From Gorsachius magnificus (Eukaryota; Chordata; Aves; Pelecaniformes; Ardeidae): a DNA stretch of 64,000 bases. The notes beneath the pieces are model-generated. The model had not been told where the DNA came from. It worked only from the letters and a program-made list of their open reading frames with translations, and ran no database searches. Below, in pieces: positions 61,119 through 64,000 of this stretch. The position numbers and the translations under genes are program-made. The DNA is taken from NCBI GenBank assembly GCA_034008185.1, contig CM067081.1, positions 107,145,265-107,209,264 of the forward strand. The letters run 5' to 3'. How positions within the stretch are numbered: the first letter of the stretch is position 1; the number at the start of each line of letters is the position of its first letter.

Positions 61119-61214
61119 TTAGCAGTGTCCCTGCTCACTGCAGGGGGGTTGGACTAGATGACCTCTAGGGGTCCCTTCCAACCCAAAACATTCTATGATT
61201 CTATGATTCTATGA
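58974..61214 (+). mobile_element. Young CR1 LINE, 5'-truncated, (ATTCTATG)n-tail subfamily
   Basis: A 2.24-kb insertion running from the endonuclease/RT linker to the 3' end. The 3' UTR holds GGACTAGATGACCTCTAGGGG, CCCTTCCAACCC and three tandem ATTCTATG octamers ending at 61214. The left edge abuts an AT-alternating tract. This is the longest and best-preserved mobile element in the window. Its higher G+C and frequent CpG stand out from the flanks and indicate recent insertion. Confidence 0.95.
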
Positions 61215-62225
61215 TATCAAATTAAAAATAACTAACTGCAAACTCCTTCCTTGATGTTCACAGCAAAAAGGAGACACTTAGAGGAAGAGTGGGAGCAGTA
61301 GCAACCCTTTCTTTTTCCCTGGCTCTTCAACATACAGAAGGATCCTGGGATACTTTTTCCAAACAACTACTTGTGAGCATCTAAAAGATAATACAGGAAT
61401 GAGAGTCAAAAATAAGATTAACTTTTTTCTATAAAATCTTAACAGGTTTTATAAACAAGAAGAATCTTGACCCTACGCCACTTCAGTGTAGCAAGGTTTT
61501 AACAGGCTTGTGATATTCTGAGAAACATGTTGGCTAAACCACTGTAGATTAAACAGTTTTAAAATGGGTTCATATCTTGTGGAAAACTCATGACCAGAGT
61601 AATTAGCAAAGGTTAACAGTAAAAATAAAACAAACTAAAAAATAGTGTTGAATGAAGTCAACCAAGTCTCTATCCTGCATTCAGTATTTCTCTATACTTT
61701 CATTAACAAGTTTGAGAATGAAGGACCTTCCTTGAATTTGAAGGCAATATGAATACAGGAGGTAGGAGAAAGGTGCACAAAGTGCTTTCAGTGCTTCCAG
61801 GAAGGATGTGATTTAAAAAATGCTCTTGACTAATTGAAGCAATACCCTGAATTATGTAGGATGCAATTCCGTAATGGGAAGGAAAATTGTTATTAGGTAA
61901 GAATAATCAGCTGTGCAAATACAAGCACTTACCCACCAAATAGCAGGCCTATAGCAAAAGGTGTGTGGGTTATAAAAGGAGATTTATTTGAAGACTGGGG
62001 AGACATGATCACTGTACACAATAAGTGCTAAAAACTTCCATAATAAAAAGACATTTTATGTTCTCTACATTCACTCCAGACAGGACAAGATTTAATCAAG
62101 TTAAACTGTATTGAAGAACTTTCATTTTAGGTGGTAGTTGAAAAAAATTCTAAAAGTAAAAATCAACTGTTACTGGTCATTTTTAAGAACATAATAGATA
62201 AGAGAAGGTTTGTATGGATTTGACC
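61215..62225. other. AT-rich noncoding stretch
   Basis: Unique sequence. Nothing recognised. Confidence 0.5.
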
Positions 62226-62294
62226 CTGCCTTGGAGGAGTAAGTTAGAGCCAATGACTTCTTGAGGTGACTCTCAGCCTTATCTTCTATGATTA
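62226..62294 (+). mobile_element. Possible worn CR1 3' end
   Basis: CTGCCTTGGAGG, GACTTCTTGAGGT, CTCAGCCTT and TTCTATGATTA occur in the order and spacing of a CR1 3' terminus (CTTGGAGG ... GACCTCTTGAGGT ... CCAGCC ... TTCTATGATT). Only about 70 bp survives. It is short enough that chance is not fully excluded. Confidence 0.5.
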
Positions 62295-63286
62295 TCAGCT
62301 AACCTTTCTGTCCTCAGCCCTGTACATTTCAGTTGGAGAGAACTCCATCTTTCATTTCATTGCCAGTTAAATCACAATCTGTTTCCTAGCTATTAACTTG
62401 CAATGTGCTGAAATAGTTTCAAATGCCCTGTTTATGTTATTTGTCCTTATGGTGCATGTTTAATGGCCACTGCCACTAATAGTATGCAACAGAATCTTAT
62501 GATAACAGTCTCATGAGAGCATAGTGCCAAGAACTTTAACAGCTTTAAGCATAAGATCAGCAAAGAGCTGTCACTCTTTCTTCCATCATTTTTATTTTTC
62601 TAAAGTATGAGAAAAAACTCTCCTGCCTCACTTGATGTATGTCATCAACTGCAAAATCAGAGCTAAAGGCAGTTTTCATACCCTGCAAAGCAGTATGTCA
62701 GGAACTGAGCTGCAGTCATCAGTTAAATTAGCTCCTAGCATGCTGAGCTGCTATGCTCTCATATTATTAATTTTTCATAAACAGAAGTTGTTTCAAAGAA
62801 AACAAGCTATGTTAACTTAGAATAAGTCCTTATTATCTTCTTTTTCTGTCTTAAGATTTTGCATTAGTAGCTTGCATGCTCCACTGCTTGGAACACTGTA
62901 AAGCCAGGGATATTATTAGATTTACGTAGGAAACCTCTATATGCCACTCAGCTAGGTCTCCGTAAAGGGAAATGGTATTACATGACCTTTTGTTACCTTG
63001 CTGATCGTATCAACTGTTGTCATATATATCAACAAATTAAACATTTTTTTAATGCTTAATTATGGACATGCCAATCAAGACTATAGTTAGGATAAATAAC
63101 TTCCGCACTTCGGGCTAAGAATGTATATCCTACATTAAGTATAAACCTAACTAATCCTCCCAAAATGTCAATTCATGATCTGGGCAAAGATATATTTTCT
63201 AAGCAGATAAAAGTAACGCTGTGCATTTAGTTTGCAGAAATAAGATTAAAATACAAAAGATCCTTAAAGTATTTCTAGACAACTTG
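62295..63286. other. AT-rich noncoding stretch
   Basis: Unique sequence. Nothing recognised beyond chance open frames. Confidence 0.5.
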
Positions 63287-63850
63287 TTAGAAAGCAGCTT
63301 TTCAGAAAAAGGCATGGGGATGCCAGCAGACAGCAAGCTGAAAAGGACTTGGCTGTGTCCCTTTGCAATGAGGAAGGCCACACACATCCTGGTCTTTATT
63401 AACAGAAGTGTGGCCAGCAGGTCTGGGGAAGTGACTCTCTCTTCTTGTCCTGTCTTTAATTTAAAACTATGCAGTATGTGTAAGTGACATACTGGAGCAC
63501 ATTCAGCAGATGACCACCAAGGAAAGTGAGCACTGGATCTCGCAATGTACAAAGAAAGGCACAAAACTGAATTCAGCTTGAAGTGGCTCAGGGAAGAACT
63601 TACTGCTCCCTACAACTCCCTACAACTGGAGGATCTTGTGAAGAAGTTTCCAGACCCTTCTCAGAGGTATGCAGTGGAAAGAAGGGAGGCAATGGACACA
63701 AGTTGGAGCACAGGAAATTCCGACTCAGTCTAAAGGAAAATCTTTGTCACCATGAGGATGGTCCAAAAATGGCCGAAGTTGCCAGAGACACTGTGAAAAC
63801 TTCATCCTTGGAGATACTCAAAGCTCAACTTCCACAAATGTGTTACAGAG
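63287..63850 (+). mobile_element. Degenerate CR1 LINE, RT C-terminal region, plus strand
   Basis: Ordered matches to the CR1 C-terminal coding region: a LESSFSEKGMGMPADSKL segment (compare the family's [13 protein letters not shown] block), MRKATHILVFINRSVASRSGEV, then after a deletion a KEVSRPFSE region, GHKLEHRKFRLSLKENL and a final SLEILKAQL block. Frames shift several times, and the LVRPHLEYC and GLEHLPYEE blocks are lost or unrecognisable. It is the most eroded of the plus-strand avian-type copies. Confidence 0.8.
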
Positions 63851-64000
63851 GAATGCTTAGTTTTGACCACTTGTTTTCATAAGAAAAAGTTTCTCATTTA
63901 GTTGCCCCTGTTGAGACCTGTTCTGCCAAAGGGCTGTATGCTGAAGAACTGTCTTTCAAAATAGCTTGTCTCATAGGTTTTTCCTGTCTTTCCAAGGAGT
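63851..64000. other. Window edge, nothing recognised
   Basis: Unique sequence to the end of the window. It may include the lost 3' UTR of the CR1 remnant. Confidence 0.4.

Noticed and set aside
1..64000. CRISPR array, operon or prokaryotic genes
   Set aside because: The repeats, composition and CR1 content are those of a vertebrate genome; no spaced palindromic direct repeats were seen.

Overview
The window looks like a stretch of bird genome. It is AT-rich and gene-poor. Every recognisable interspersed repeat is a CR1 non-LTR retrotransposon or LTR-derived; no L1 or mammalian SINE was seen. Several CR1 copies end in the octamer tails (ATTCTATG)n or (ATTCTGTG)n typical of avian CR1. No complete cellular protein-coding gene, rRNA, tRNA or CRISPR array could be supported. 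The species cannot be told from the sequence alone.

Layout. 1-23.6 kb is mostly AT-rich noncoding DNA. It holds a 19-unit CTG repeat (4.83 kb), a CR1 3' end joined to an 18-unit TCTTC repeat (6.4-6.6 kb), two stretches that read like decayed coding sequence (13.54-13.86 kb plus, 16.26-16.86 kb minus), a possible terminal exon (20.70 kb) and a CpG-dense island (21.84-22.06 kb). A minus-strand CR1 lies at 23.61-24.30 kb, followed by a 74-bp duplicated motif. At 29.5 and 30.6 kb are two diverged copies of an unnamed ~200-bp sequence. At 34.27-34.84 kb is a probable solo LTR of an endogenous retrovirus, minus strand, with TG...CA ends and a matching CCAA on both sides. A CR1 with an open reverse-transcriptase frame follows at 35.35-36.51 kb.

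36.5-49.9 kb is again mostly unique DNA, with candidate exons near 40.7-41.0 kb, an old CR1-like remnant near 45.9 kb, a ~122-bp direct repeat 849 bp apart (46.70 and 47.55 kb) and a purine-only satellite of 18-bp units (48.09-48.27 kb). From 49.96 to 52.52 kb two CR1 elements of different age lie in tandem on the minus strand. Further on are a short CR1 3' end (56.4 kb), a young and nearly intact CR1 (58.97-61.21 kb) whose reading frame is broken by one TGA, and two worn CR1 remnants (62.2 and 63.3 kb).

The genes do not form a pathway. The only coding potential recognised with confidence is CR1 reverse transcriptase. The window reads as an intergenic or intronic desert recording several rounds of CR1 insertion, at least one retroviral LTR, and local duplications. 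Candidate exons and pseudogene-like segments are given as inference only.
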